DNA from: Rubricella sp038526735
Lineage (GTDB): Bacteria > Pseudomonadota > Alphaproteobacteria > Rhodobacterales > Rhodobacteraceae
DNA length: 64,000 bases
Assembly (NCBI GenBank): GCA_038526735.1
Contig: JBCBGM010000005.1
Location: 29,807 to 93,806 of the forward strand
Direction: 5' to 3'
Positions 24,620-32,423 of this stretch are shown piece after piece (the first letter of the stretch is position 1; every line of letters begins with the position of its first letter). A program made the position numbers and the translations under genes. Below the pieces are notes generated by a model, which saw only the letters and a list, made by a program, of their open reading frames with translations, was not told the origin of the DNA and did no database searches.

Positions 24620-25380
24620 CGTGGCAAGCCTGCGCAGCGTTGGTCGAGACCGGAGACCCTGACCGCTTCCTGGCAACCATGACCGGCCCGGTTGCGGCGC
24701 GACAGGCACTCTTTCCACTCTACGCGCTGAATCTGGAGTTGGCCAAAGCGCCCTGGATCGCCTCAGAGCCGATGCTGGCGGAGATTCGGCTGCAGTGGTG
24801 GAAAGACAGCCTCGATGAGATCTTTCGAGGGGAGCCACCGCGTCGGCATGAAGTGGTGGAACCCCTCGCCGAGGTCATCGCTGCAGCACACCTCTCCCAA
24901 GCAGAGCTGCACCGCATGATCGACGCGCGCCGGGCGGATGCCCAGCGGCAGAGTTTTACGAGTTTTGCGCAGCTTGATGCCTACCTCGACGCGACGGCTG
25001 GATCCCTTGGGCGGCTTACAGCGCGCAGCCTTGGGGCGTCCTCCGTCGATACTGTCATTGTCGGAAGTGCGACAGCTGCGGCTGGCCTTGGCGTGATGCT
25101 CTCGGCGCAAGCGGCGTTTTTGGATGCGGGAATTGAGCGGGTGCCCGGCGATGGGGCTGAAATCGCCGCTGCGGCACGGCAAGCCCTCACAGCAATCGAA
25201 GCCGCGCGAGAGGCGGATCTGCCCAGCGACCTCTTCCCAGCGCTGCGTTACATCTGGCGGATTGAACCGATTTTGCGGCAAGCGCAGGACGATGCCTCTC
25301 GCCTGGAAACTTTGCGAGAAACCTCTCCAGCCCGGCGAAAGCTGGGGTTCATGTGGCGCGCGTGGCGTGGGGTTTGGTGA
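24616..25380 (+). CDS. Squalene/phytoene synthase family protein, NDUFAF6-like
   Basis: 254 residues, short for a real squalene or phytoene synthase. The EIRLQWWKDSLDEIF helix resembles the first aspartate-rich helix of the family, but the canonical DxxxD pairs are weak or missing. This matches the group related to mitochondrial NDUFAF6, a complex I assembly factor thought not to be a prenyl synthase. A role in respiratory complex assembly is inferred from that family only. It is the last gene of the cysS-cimA run and converges with the MFS gene two bases on. Confidence 0.82.
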   Translation: MTWQACAALVETGDPDRFLATMTGPVAARQALFPLYALNLELAKAPWIASEPMLAEIRLQWWKDSLDEIFRGEPPRRHEVVEPLAEVIAAAHLSQAELHRMIDARRADAQRQSFTSFAQLDAYLDATAGSLGRLTARSLGASSVDTVIVGSATAAAGLGVMLSAQAAFLDAGIERVPGDGAEIAAAARQALTAIEAAREADLPSDLFPALRYIWRIEPILRQAQDDASRLETLRETSPARRKLGFMWRAWRGVW

Positions 25381-25382
25381 GG

Positions 25383-26615
25383 TTATTCAGCCGGTGATAG
25401 GGCCGGTTTGCGCAAGACAAACCAGAGCAACGTTCCGGCGGCCAGCACCAAGAACGGCACCATCGCAATGTTTACTGCCGTCCATCCAAACACCACATCG
25501 CCCGCGCCCACACCGTTCATCAACCCACCCGACGAGAGTGAGGCCACAGCCACCAGACCGAACACGAGGAAGTCGTTAAGACCCTGAATGCTGGAGCGCT
25601 CTTCAGGGCTGTGCGCTGAGGCCAGAAGTGCGGTCGCTCCGATGAACCCAAAATTCCAGCCGATCCCAAGCAAAATCAACGCGCCGTAGAAGTTGAAAAG
25701 ATCGACGCCCTGCAAAGCGACGAGACCCGCAAACAACAAGATGCCCAAGCCGACTGCGATGATCCGCTCCACCCCGAAGCGGGCGATCAGATGGCCTGTG
25801 AAAAAGCTCGGGATGAACATCGCGAGCACGTGCAGCGACACAACGTTCGCTGCCGTATCAGAGGTGAACCCACAGCCGACCACCGCGATGGGGGCGGAAG
25901 TCATCATGAGGTTCATCAAAGCATAGGAGACCATCCCGCAGATCATCGCCGTAACGATGGCCGGGCTGCGCAACATCCGACTGATCGGCCGCCCCATCAC
26001 GCGCGTGGCCTTTGGCGCCGGTTTCACATGCGGCAAGTCGAGAAACGCGATGACCGCGGCCCCGAACAGGTTCAGCACTGCCGCCGCCACGTAAGCTCCG
26101 GCAAACTGATACCCGACGATGAAATCATCGAAGCCCTTCACAATCGACGGGCCGACGATGGCAGACACCAGCCCTCCCGCCAAAACCAATGAGATGGCTT
26201 TGGGCCGAAACGCCTCTGAGGCGACATCGGTGGCGGCGAAGCGGTAAAACCCCTGCGCTGCCATATAGATACCCATCAGTGCATGGCCGACGCAGAATAG
26301 CGTGAACGATCCGATATAGATCGCGTAGGCCGCGAGCGACGTGCCCAGCCCCCCTGCAATGGCACCGAGAAAGAACCCAGTTTTGCGCCCATACCGCCCC
26401 ATCAGCACAGAGATCGCCGGGGCGGCAAACGCGGTCACCAAGACCAAGAGAGACACCGGAGCCGTGGCCCAAACCGGGTTGGGTGACATGATCGTGCCGA
26501 CAAGACCGGCTGCGATAAACGCAATCGGCATTTGTGCACCCATCACCCCCTGCGCGGTCGCCAGGAGGATCACGTTTCGCCATGCGCGGCGGTCATCTAT
26601 CACGACTGTGGTCAT
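25383..26615 (-). CDS. Major facilitator superfamily transporter
   Basis: 410 residues with 12 predicted hydrophobic segments. An MFS loop-like MGRYGRKTGFF follows the second helix and a corresponding region, LIARFGVERIIAVG, follows the eighth. The substrate is unknown; the pattern is of a proton-coupled drug or metabolite exporter. The gene stands 46 bases from the Nudix gene's stop on the same strand, so the two may be cotranscribed with DUF983 upstream. Confidence 0.88.
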   Translation of the reverse strand: MTTVVIDDRRAWRNVILLATAQGVMGAQMPIAFIAAGLVGTIMSPNPVWATAPVSLLVLVTAFAAPAISVLMGRYGRKTGFFLGAIAGGLGTSLAAYAIYIGSFTLFCVGHALMGIYMAAQGFYRFAATDVASEAFRPKAISLVLAGGLVSAIVGPSIVKGFDDFIVGYQFAGAYVAAAVLNLFGAAVIAFLDLPHVKPAPKATRVMGRPISRMLRSPAIVTAMICGMVSYALMNLMMTSAPIAVVGCGFTSDTAANVVSLHVLAMFIPSFFTGHLIARFGVERIIAVGLGILLFAGLVALQGVDLFNFYGALILLGIGWNFGFIGATALLASAHSPEERSSIQGLNDFLVFGLVAVASLSSGGLMNGVGAGDVVFGWTAVNIAMVPFLVLAAGTLLWFVLRKPALSPAE

Positions 26616-26661
26616 GCGTGGGTTGTTTCAGAGAACGAATGCCGGAGCAAGCGAAGCAGCG

Positions 26662-27342
26662 TCACGCCTGCTTCAGAAGCGACACATGGCTCCGCTCGGC
26701 GCCGTGATTGAAAAACGGGATCTCTCGCCCATCCGGGCCGGTATCGAGGATGTCTTCCACCTCGGCCAAGACAATCTCCGTGATGAAGGGCAGCGGCAGG
26801 TCTCGCGCCTCTCTCAGCCCGATCCAGGAGAGATGGCTCAGCTCATCCTCGGCATGGGTGAAGTCATCAAGGTCCACGTCAAACGCATCTGCGTTGACGA
26901 AAAAGAACCGCGCATCAAAGCGGCGCGGGCGACCGGGCGGTGTGACGGCGCGAAATATAAACGAGAGCGGCGAAAAGTGCGGGCGTTTGTCGCCGTCGCA
27001 GAACGCGTCCCACCCTTGAGCCACAGGTGCCGTGCCGGAGGTTGAGAGCGGCAGGCCTGCCTCCTCCCACAACTCCCTTACCGCGGCGGCGGCAATCGCG
27101 CTGGGGCGGGGGCCGAGGTTTTGTGCCTGAAGTGCGACCTCAACCTCGGCGCGCAAAGCGGTCGCGGGCTCGACATAGGCGTCAGACACGTCGACGGCAC
27201 CACCGGGAAAGACAAATTTCGACGGCATGAATGCAGCTTTTGCACCGCGTTGACCCATCAAGACACGCGGCCCCTCACGCCCCTCTCGCAGCACAATCAC
27301 CGTTGCCGCGTCTCTGATCGGAACATCCGCTGGTGCTTCCAC
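26662..27342 (-). CDS. Nudix hydrolase (NUDT7/NUDT19-like)
   Basis: 226 residues. The Nudix box is split: GGAVDVSD starts the motif and AAVRELWEEAGL completes it after an insert of about 40 residues. This long insert is characteristic of the NUDT7/NUDT19 CoA-diphosphatase-like branch. RE/EE residues for Mg2+ binding are intact. Likely cleaves a nucleoside diphosphate-linked compound, possibly CoA. Just downstream of the DUF983 gene and upstream of the MFS gene. Confidence 0.88.
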   Translation of the reverse strand: MEAPADVPIRDAATVIVLREGREGPRVLMGQRGAKAAFMPSKFVFPGGAVDVSDAYVEPATALRAEVEVALQAQNLGPRPSAIAAAAVRELWEEAGLPLSTSGTAPVAQGWDAFCDGDKRPHFSPLSFIFRAVTPPGRPRRFDARFFFVNADAFDVDLDDFTHAEDELSHLSWIGLREARDLPLPFITEIVLAEVEDILDTGPDGREIPFFNHGAERSHVSLLKQA

Positions 27343-27365
27343 GTCTCCCCCCTCTCAGGGAAAGA

Positions 27366-27764
27366 TCAGCCTTTCCCGCCGAACCCGTGCATGCGCTTTG
27401 CCCATTGAAAGGCAATGAACATGCCCTTGATCCGGGGCAGAAGGTAGAGCGTCATGAGGGTGAAGACGAGACAAAAACCAACCGCCATCACCCATCCTTC
27501 GGGGCGGAAGAGGTCATAGACCACCAAAATCATCGGGGCGAATAGATGCCCGGTGATCAGCATTGTTGCCCAAGCCGGGCCGTCATCAGCGCGGTGATGG
27601 TGGAACTCCTCATCGCAGACAACGCAAGACGCGCGTACCGTGAGGTAGCCCTTGAACAACGGCCCACTGCCGCAGCGTGGACAATGCCGGCGCCACCCGC
27701 GCATCAAAGCAGGGCGCAGCTCTCGGTCCTCGACCGAGAAATCTGAAGGGCGATTTCCATCCAT
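27366..27764 (-). CDS. DUF983 zinc-ribbon membrane protein
   Basis: 132 residues from the ATG at 27764. The N-terminal region has two CxxC pairs (HCPRCGSGPLF and SCVVCDEEF), a zinc ribbon, followed by two transmembrane helices at about 65-85 and 90-110. This is the layout of DUF983, often found near cytochrome oxidase assembly genes in alphaproteobacteria, though not here. Function unknown. It is divergent from the EF-hand gene. Confidence 0.88.
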   Translation of the reverse strand: MDGNRPSDFSVEDRELRPALMRGWRRHCPRCGSGPLFKGYLTVRASCVVCDEEFHHHRADDGPAWATMLITGHLFAPMILVVYDLFRPEGWVMAVGFCLVFTLMTLYLLPRIKGMFIAFQWAKRMHGFGGKG

Positions 27765-27947
27765 GCTGTCAGGGTAAGCCACGCCATGCCGCAATGCAGC
27801 GTGGCGGCATGACTTGCGGCGGCATGTCGCAAAATCGCAAGTTTTTTGAAACCCGAGCGACGGAATACGCAGAGCCCCTCGTGAAAGAGAGCATCGAGGG
27901 TGCAAACGAGGCACCCGGTCCCTGCGACAGATCGAAAGGAGAAAACC

Positions 27948-28424
27948 ATGACTTTTTCACACAAGACCCGCTTTGCACTGCTTTTCGCCTCAGCTCTCAG
28001 CGTTGCCGGAACAGCCGCTGTCGCCGATGGGCACCGCGGTGCCCGGAGCGGGCTGGATGCGCGCGCGCAGATTGAGCTGCTCGATCTCAACGGGGACGGC
28101 ACTCTGACCCGCGCAGAAATCGACGAAGCGCAGGCCGCCCGCTTTGCTGCCGCTGACACGGATGGTGACGGCGTGTTGTCCCCCGCCGAGATTGAAGCAC
28201 GGGTGCTGGTCGAGGCCGAACTGCGCAGCGCCCAACTCGCAGAGCGAATGCTGGCACGGATGGATGACAACGAAGACGGTGTTCTCTCAGCAGAAGAATC
28301 GCAAATGCCCAACATCGACCGGATGTTCCGTTTCCTCGATGAAGATGAGGACGGTGTCCTGTCTGCCGAAGAGCTTGCGCGCCTCGACGAACCCCGGCGT
28401 GGCTGGTTTGGCCGCCGCAGCTAA
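27948..28424 (+). CDS. Secreted four-EF-hand calcium-binding protein
   Basis: 158 residues from the ATG at 27948 with AAGGAG upstream. A signal peptide (residues 1-26, ending AAVADG) directs it to the periplasm. Four complete 12-residue EF-hand loops follow: D46-E57, D70-E81, D106-E117 and D131-E142, each with acidic residues at positions 1, 3, 5 and 12. It therefore should bind Ca2+ or another divalent metal. It is the first gene before an ECF sigma factor, a membrane protein and a CnrX-like sensor, so a link to metal or envelope sensing is likely. A hairpin at 28441-28459 separates it from the sigma gene. Confidence 0.9.
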   Translation: MTFSHKTRFALLFASALSVAGTAAVADGHRGARSGLDARAQIELLDLNGDGTLTRAEIDEAQAARFAAADTDGDGVLSPAEIEARVLVEAELRSAQLAERMLARMDDNEDGVLSAEESQMPNIDRMFRFLDEDEDGVLSAEELARLDEPRRGWFGRRS

Positions 28425-28440
28425 GGGCCACCTCGGCTTT

Positions 28441-28459
28441 GCACCGCCCAGTGCGGTGC
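28441..28459 (+). other. Intercistronic hairpin between the EF-hand and sigma genes
   Basis: GCACCGC (28441-28447) and GCGGTGC (28453-28459) form a perfect 7-bp stem with loop CCAGT. No T-run follows, so it may be an mRNA processing or attenuation structure rather than a full terminator. Confidence 0.5.
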
Positions 28460-28474
28460 TAGGCTGCCGGAGCA

Positions 28475-29047
28475 ATGCACATCGCTTTTGACAGTGATAT
28501 CTCCGTCGATGACGACACGCTGATCACCCGCTTTAACGCCGGAGATCACGCGGCGGCGCGCCTGCTGACGATGCGCCATGCGCCACGCATTTTGGCCCGG
28601 GCAAACCGGATGCTCCGCAACAGCGCAGAGGCTGAGGATGTCACGCAAGAGGCAATGATGCGGCTCTGGAAAACGGCTGCCACGTGGGAGCCGGGGGGCG
28701 CGAAGCTCTCAACCTGGCTACATAGGGTGACGACAAACCTGTGCATTGACCGCATGCGACGGGCGCAGTCGTTAGACCTGGAAGCTGCGCCGGAACAGAT
28801 CGATGACCGGCCCCATGCGGCGGATGTTTTGCAGTCAGCCGATGTCTCGCGCCACATCGCTAACGCGCTCGATAAACTACCCGACAGGCAGCGCATGGCA
28901 CTCACGCTGCGGTTTTTGGATGACCTTACCAACCCGGAGATCGCTGAAATGATGGAGCTTTCTGTGGATGCCGTCGAAAGCCTCCTTGCCCGCGGAAAAC
29001 GAAGCCTCGCCGCCGCGCTAGATGCGCACCGCGATGCCTTATTGTAG
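28475..29047 (+). CDS. ECF-type RNA polymerase sigma factor
   Basis: 190 residues. Region 2 (about 25-95) includes the AEDVTQEAMMRLWK core-binding helix and TWLHRVTTNLCIDRMRR; region 4 (about 130-180) has LPDRQRMALTLRFLDDLTNPEIAEMMELSVDAVESLLARGKRSL. The start is set by a GGAG only two bases before the ATG, unusually close. It lacks sigma-70 regions 1 and 3. Together with the following membrane protein and metal-sensor-like gene it forms an extracytoplasmic-function system. The signal is not established. Confidence 0.92.
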   Translation: MHIAFDSDISVDDDTLITRFNAGDHAAARLLTMRHAPRILARANRMLRNSAEAEDVTQEAMMRLWKTAATWEPGGAKLSTWLHRVTTNLCIDRMRRAQSLDLEAAPEQIDDRPHAADVLQSADVSRHIANALDKLPDRQRMALTLRFLDDLTNPEIAEMMELSVDAVESLLARGKRSLAAALDAHRDALL

Positions 29048-29059
29048 AGGGACGAAAAG

Positions 29060-29434
29060 ATGACCGACCCTAAAGACACAGATAACGCCCTGATCGCCGC
29101 CGCCTTTCAGCGGCTGGAGACAGCCGACCAAGAGCTGGTGCCGTCGGACCAATTGCTTGAGCGCATCTTCGGTGATGCCGCTGAAGTGATTGCCGAGCGC
29201 AACGATGCCTCTGTGCAAGACATGAGCGAGGTCGAGGCCGAAAAGCCTAGTCTTTTTGGCTGGGCCTATGAAGTTTGGGCGGGGGTGATTGCGCTGACGG
29301 CGGCGGCTGCCGCCGGTCTGTTTGTGGGCTATCTTGATCCAGTCGGCCTCGGCGCACTGCTCATGGGAACTGCGGCTGCGGAAGACGGCTTTTCAGCCGT
29401 GACGGTATGGTTGGAAGGGGGGAGCAGCTTGTGA
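29060..29434 (+). CDS. Small single-pass membrane protein, probable anti-sigma factor
   Basis: 124 residues. About 65 cytoplasmic residues, rich in acidic and leucine residues (QRLETADQELVPSDQLLERIF), precede a transmembrane helix at about 72-92 and a short periplasmic tail. No named family is recognised. Its place right after the ECF sigma gene, and its CnrY-like topology with a short soluble N-terminus, make an anti-sigma role the best guess. It overlaps the next gene by four bases (GTGA). Confidence 0.7.
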   Translation: MTDPKDTDNALIAAAFQRLETADQELVPSDQLLERIFGDAAEVIAERNDASVQDMSEVEAEKPSLFGWAYEVWAGVIALTAAAAAGLFVGYLDPVGLGALLMGTAAAEDGFSAVTVWLEGGSSL

Positions 29435-29913
29435 GTGATCTCAAATCAAAAACGACCCTTGGCCGGTGGCGTTGGGTGCTGATCCCATCGCTGGCGCTGA
29501 ACCTGATCATCGTCGGGTTCGCGACAGGTTTCGTGCTGCGCGACCCCGATGAACGCCGCGGCGGCCCGCCGATGGCACCGGCTGTGATGACGCTGCTGCG
29601 GGCCCTGCCCAGCGACGTGCAAGCAGATCTGCGCGAAAACGCCCGCGCCGCCTTTGGGCGTGGCAACTGGCAAGATCGCATGGCCCGGTCAGAGAATGAG
29701 CGCAGCGCTCTCATCAGCGCCTTGCGCGCCGAGCCGTTTGATCGTGCGCAGGTGGCAGATGTCTTGGACGGGCGCAGGAACGCTTTGACTGAAAACTACG
29801 AGACGTTGCAATCGGTGCTGCTTGATCGTCTAGAGGCCTTGAGCACCGAAGACCGCGCCGCGATTGCGCTGAAGGTCGAAGAGGATGCAGCGCGACGGTT
29901 TAAGAAGGACTAA
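29431..29913 (+). CDS. Periplasmic heavy-metal sensor, CnrX-like
   Basis: 160 residues from the GTG at 29431, which overlaps the previous stop and follows an excellent GGGGGGAG site. A transmembrane segment at about 14-35 anchors a periplasmic all-alpha domain (LRALPSDVQADLRENARAAF, NERSALISALRAEPFDRAQV, NYETLQSVLLDRLEALSTEDR) of the metal-resist/CnrX type. CnrX senses Ni and Co in Cupriavidus and signals through an anti-sigma protein to an ECF sigma factor. The metal-binding histidines of CnrX are not obvious here, so the ligand may differ. Confidence 0.8.
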   Translation: MSDLKSKTTLGRWRWVLIPSLALNLIIVGFATGFVLRDPDERRGGPPMAPAVMTLLRALPSDVQADLRENARAAFGRGNWQDRMARSENERSALISALRAEPFDRAQVADVLDGRRNALTENYETLQSVLLDRLEALSTEDRAAIALKVEEDAARRFKKD

Positions 29914-30138
29914 GGCTTCTTTACTCTCCACCACCGTCTCCTCGCGAAGTGCGTTCTATTTCAGCACGTTGTGGAGGCCGAGGTGTTGGAAGGGCGCAAC
30001 TCCGCATCGGCCGAAACCTACGGAATTTTGGAGTGGTAGTGCCAGCATGACCTCGATGCGTTGACCGCAATACTAAGCGCTGAGATTTAAGTGGGGGCCG
30101 AAGAAAACGCAGCGCCTCCCGCCAAGCGAGACACTCTC

Positions 30139-31512
30139 TTATGCCGCCCCCGCAAGCGTTACCCGATTGCGGCCAGTATTTTTGGAGACGTAGAGCGCAC
30201 GGTCCGCATCAGAAATGAGTGTCTCTGGGTCAGCCTCTCCGGTCAGGGCAACTGCGACACCGGCGCTGACGGTGACGTTTTCCATTTTGCCATCCCTCAT
30301 CTTGAACGATGGAAGCGCAATCGCTGATCTGACGCGCTCTGCCGTTTCGAGCGCTGTGCTCATATCCGTGTCGGGCATCGCCAGGCAAAACTCCTCCCCC
30401 CCGAGCCGCGCCACGAGATCTGCACCGCGCACATTTTCCCGCAGACGCGCTGCGAATTCGCGCAAGACATCATCGCCTGAGGCGTGGCCATAGACGTCGT
30501 TGATGCGCTTGAAGCGGTCGATGTCGAACACGACGATAGCAAAATACTTTCCGGCCATCCGCGAATTGGAGACGACCTCATCCACATGCTCGCGGAGGTA
30601 GCGGCGGTTGTGCAGGCCGGTGAGAGGGTCAAGCACCGACAGCGTCAGGCCGTCGCGCAGATGCGCCCTAAGGCGGTCGGCATATGTTTTCCGCCGAAGC
30701 TGAATGCGCAGGCGGAGCTCAAGCTCTTGTGCTGCAACATTCTCATACAGCACATCATTTGCCCCTTGATCGAAAGCGGCCACAGCAAAGCCATCATCGC
30801 CGCGCAGGCACACGCTCAAAACGGCTGCGGAGCGTAGGCGGGCATCGGCGCGGGCGGCGGCAATCAAGCGGAGGCCATCCTGCCGTTCTCCGGCTTTTGC
30901 ATGTACAATAATCGCATCCGGCGGGCCGACACTCCGACTAAATGAAGGCATTTCAGAGCCTTGCGGCATTAACACCGGCAAAAGCCCTGGCCCCACGCCC
31001 AGCGCATCTGCCCACTGCCGGGCCTTCTGCTCTTGCGGATGAAACACGAGCACACGCCGGGCCATGCGCAAGACTCCGGCAGACTTATCCGCAAGGTTAA
31101 GGCGCCTGTCTGGCAGTTCGACCCCACGAAGGCGCAACTCATCCAGCGCACCGGTCACGCGACCAAGCGCCCGCAGCCGCGCAATCAGGGGCATGGGCGG
31201 GGCGCGCAAATTGTAAAGCTCTTCAGCCCCCGCATGTAACGCGACCGTGGCTGGGAGGTCTGGCAAAGAGGTGGTGGCGATGATTGGAATTGGCGTCGCA
31301 CTCCACTTAGCCTGCAGCACACGGCAATGCTCGGCACCGATTTTCGGGTTATTAAACGCGACGAAAACCACGTCAGGCTCATCAGCAAGGTAGTGCTGCG
31401 CCTCTGCCAGGCTCGTTGCGACAACCGCCTGATAATAGTGTTGTTGCAAGAGGCGGCTCAGGAGAGCCCCTTCCTGGGGGACGTCATTGAGAATCAGTAT
31501 CCGCCCAGACAT
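30139..31512 (-). CDS. PleD-like diguanylate cyclase with two degenerate receivers
   Basis: 457 residues: a first receiver (about 1-120), a second (about 150-275) and a GGDEF domain (about 290-455). The active site GGEEF is at 371-375, and an inhibitory I-site R362-G-A-D365 lies five residues before it, so it should make cyclic di-GMP with product inhibition. In the first receiver the phospho-acceptor position is A52 instead of Asp and the conserved lysine is missing; in the second it is H204. Neither can be phosphorylated in the usual way, unlike PleD, whose first receiver works. A DUF3572 gene lies divergent, as is common for pleD. Confidence 0.9.
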   Translation of the reverse strand: MSGRILILNDVPQEGALLSRLLQQHYYQAVVATSLAEAQHYLADEPDVVFVAFNNPKIGAEHCRVLQAKWSATPIPIIATTSLPDLPATVALHAGAEELYNLRAPPMPLIARLRALGRVTGALDELRLRGVELPDRRLNLADKSAGVLRMARRVLVFHPQEQKARQWADALGVGPGLLPVLMPQGSEMPSFSRSVGPPDAIIVHAKAGERQDGLRLIAAARADARLRSAAVLSVCLRGDDGFAVAAFDQGANDVLYENVAAQELELRLRIQLRRKTYADRLRAHLRDGLTLSVLDPLTGLHNRRYLREHVDEVVSNSRMAGKYFAIVVFDIDRFKRINDVYGHASGDDVLREFAARLRENVRGADLVARLGGEEFCLAMPDTDMSTALETAERVRSAIALPSFKMRDGKMENVTVSAGVAVALTGEADPETLISDADRALYVSKNTGRNRVTLAGAA

Positions 31513-31617
31513 AGGGTTTTCTCCAACAACGGTTGGCCTGAGACTTCAGCGCACAACCAATAGAGAGCATGCTAGGGTCAGACACTTAACGAAGCCTTAG
31601 CGATCGAGGAGACGCGC

Positions 31618-31896
31618 ATGACACCCAAGGTTGCCGAGGACGTCGCGCAAAATGCGTTGCTGTGGTTGGCGGCAGATGAAGAGCGTATGATGGGCTTCTT
31701 GCAAGCCTCTGGCGCGGGGCCGCAGGACGTGCGCGATGGGCTCAACGATCCGGCATTTCTGGCGATGACCCTTGATGTGCTCTTGAACGATGAGGCCGCC
31801 GTCCTTGCGTTTTGTGAGGCGCAGCGCGTGGCCCCTGACACTGTGCTGCGCGCCCGCGCGGCGCTTCCTGGCGGCGATCTTCCGAACTGGACGTAG
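31618..31896 (+). CDS. DUF3572 family protein
   Basis: 92 residues, acidic and helical, with the pattern AQNALLWLAADEERMMGFLQASG and FLAMTLDVLLNDEAAVLAFCEAQ that defines DUF3572. The family is alphaproteobacterial, of unknown function, and is often beside pleD. Here it is divergent from the PleD-like gene across about 105 bases and followed by a small membrane-protein gene on the same strand. Confidence 0.9.
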   Translation: MTPKVAEDVAQNALLWLAADEERMMGFLQASGAGPQDVRDGLNDPAFLAMTLDVLLNDEAAVLAFCEAQRVAPDTVLRARAALPGGDLPNWT

Positions 31897-31941
31897 CAAC
31901 TGGCCTTGAAGGCAGATGAGTGTTGCCGTTAGTCAGCGCCC

Positions 31942-32421
31942 ATGAGTGATGACATTCTCTACAAGCTTCCAGTCTCTCGGGTCCGCCGTTGGGTTGGAGT
32001 TGGGTCGTTTGCGATTGTGGGCGTGTTGCTGCCCACCGTCGTGGTGGTTTCTCCAGCAACGCTGGTCTGGAACATCCTCTTGCTCGCTTACGCCGCCTTT
32101 TGCCTATGGCAGGCCTATCGGATGCACTTAGCGGGGCAACGCTCACTGATCCTCTACGAAGATCGGCTGACCCTCGACGATGGAGAGCTGATCGCGCCCC
32201 TCTCAGAAGTGGTCTCAATCGATCGCAGCCTGTTTGCGTATAAACCCTCGGGCGGCTTCATTCTGAAGCTACGGGAAAAGAGCCCAAAAGGCGGCGTGAT
32301 GGGCCTTTACTCCCGGCGCGGGCGGCGGATCGCTGTTGGTGGCATCGTTTCATCCGTCGGCGGGCGCGGGATGGCCGATATGATCCAGGCGCTGCTGTTG
32401 CAACGGGACGGCGAACTTTAG
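31942..32421 (+). CDS. Hypothetical membrane protein with two helices and a PH-like tail
   Basis: 159 residues. Two hydrophobic segments (about 18-42 and 45-60) are followed by a soluble C-terminal part with beta-strand pattern (LILYEDRLTLDDGELIAPL, SVDRSLFAYK-like, GGFILKLREK). This resembles a bacterial PH-like (bPH) domain after two helices, but no family is firmly recognised. It follows the DUF3572 gene and its stop is two bases from the convergent MttB-like gene. Confidence 0.7.
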   Translation: MSDDILYKLPVSRVRRWVGVGSFAIVGVLLPTVVVVSPATLVWNILLLAYAAFCLWQAYRMHLAGQRSLILYEDRLTLDDGELIAPLSEVVSIDRSLFAYKPSGGFILKLREKSPKGGVMGLYSRRGRRIAVGGIVSSVGGRGMADMIQALLLQRDGEL

Positions 32422-32423
32422 GC

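Noticed and set aside
29914..30138. Possible small RNA or gene in the 225-base gap between the CnrX-like and GGDEF genes
   Set aside because: No open frame with a ribosome site, no strong hairpin and no promoter pair that I can support.
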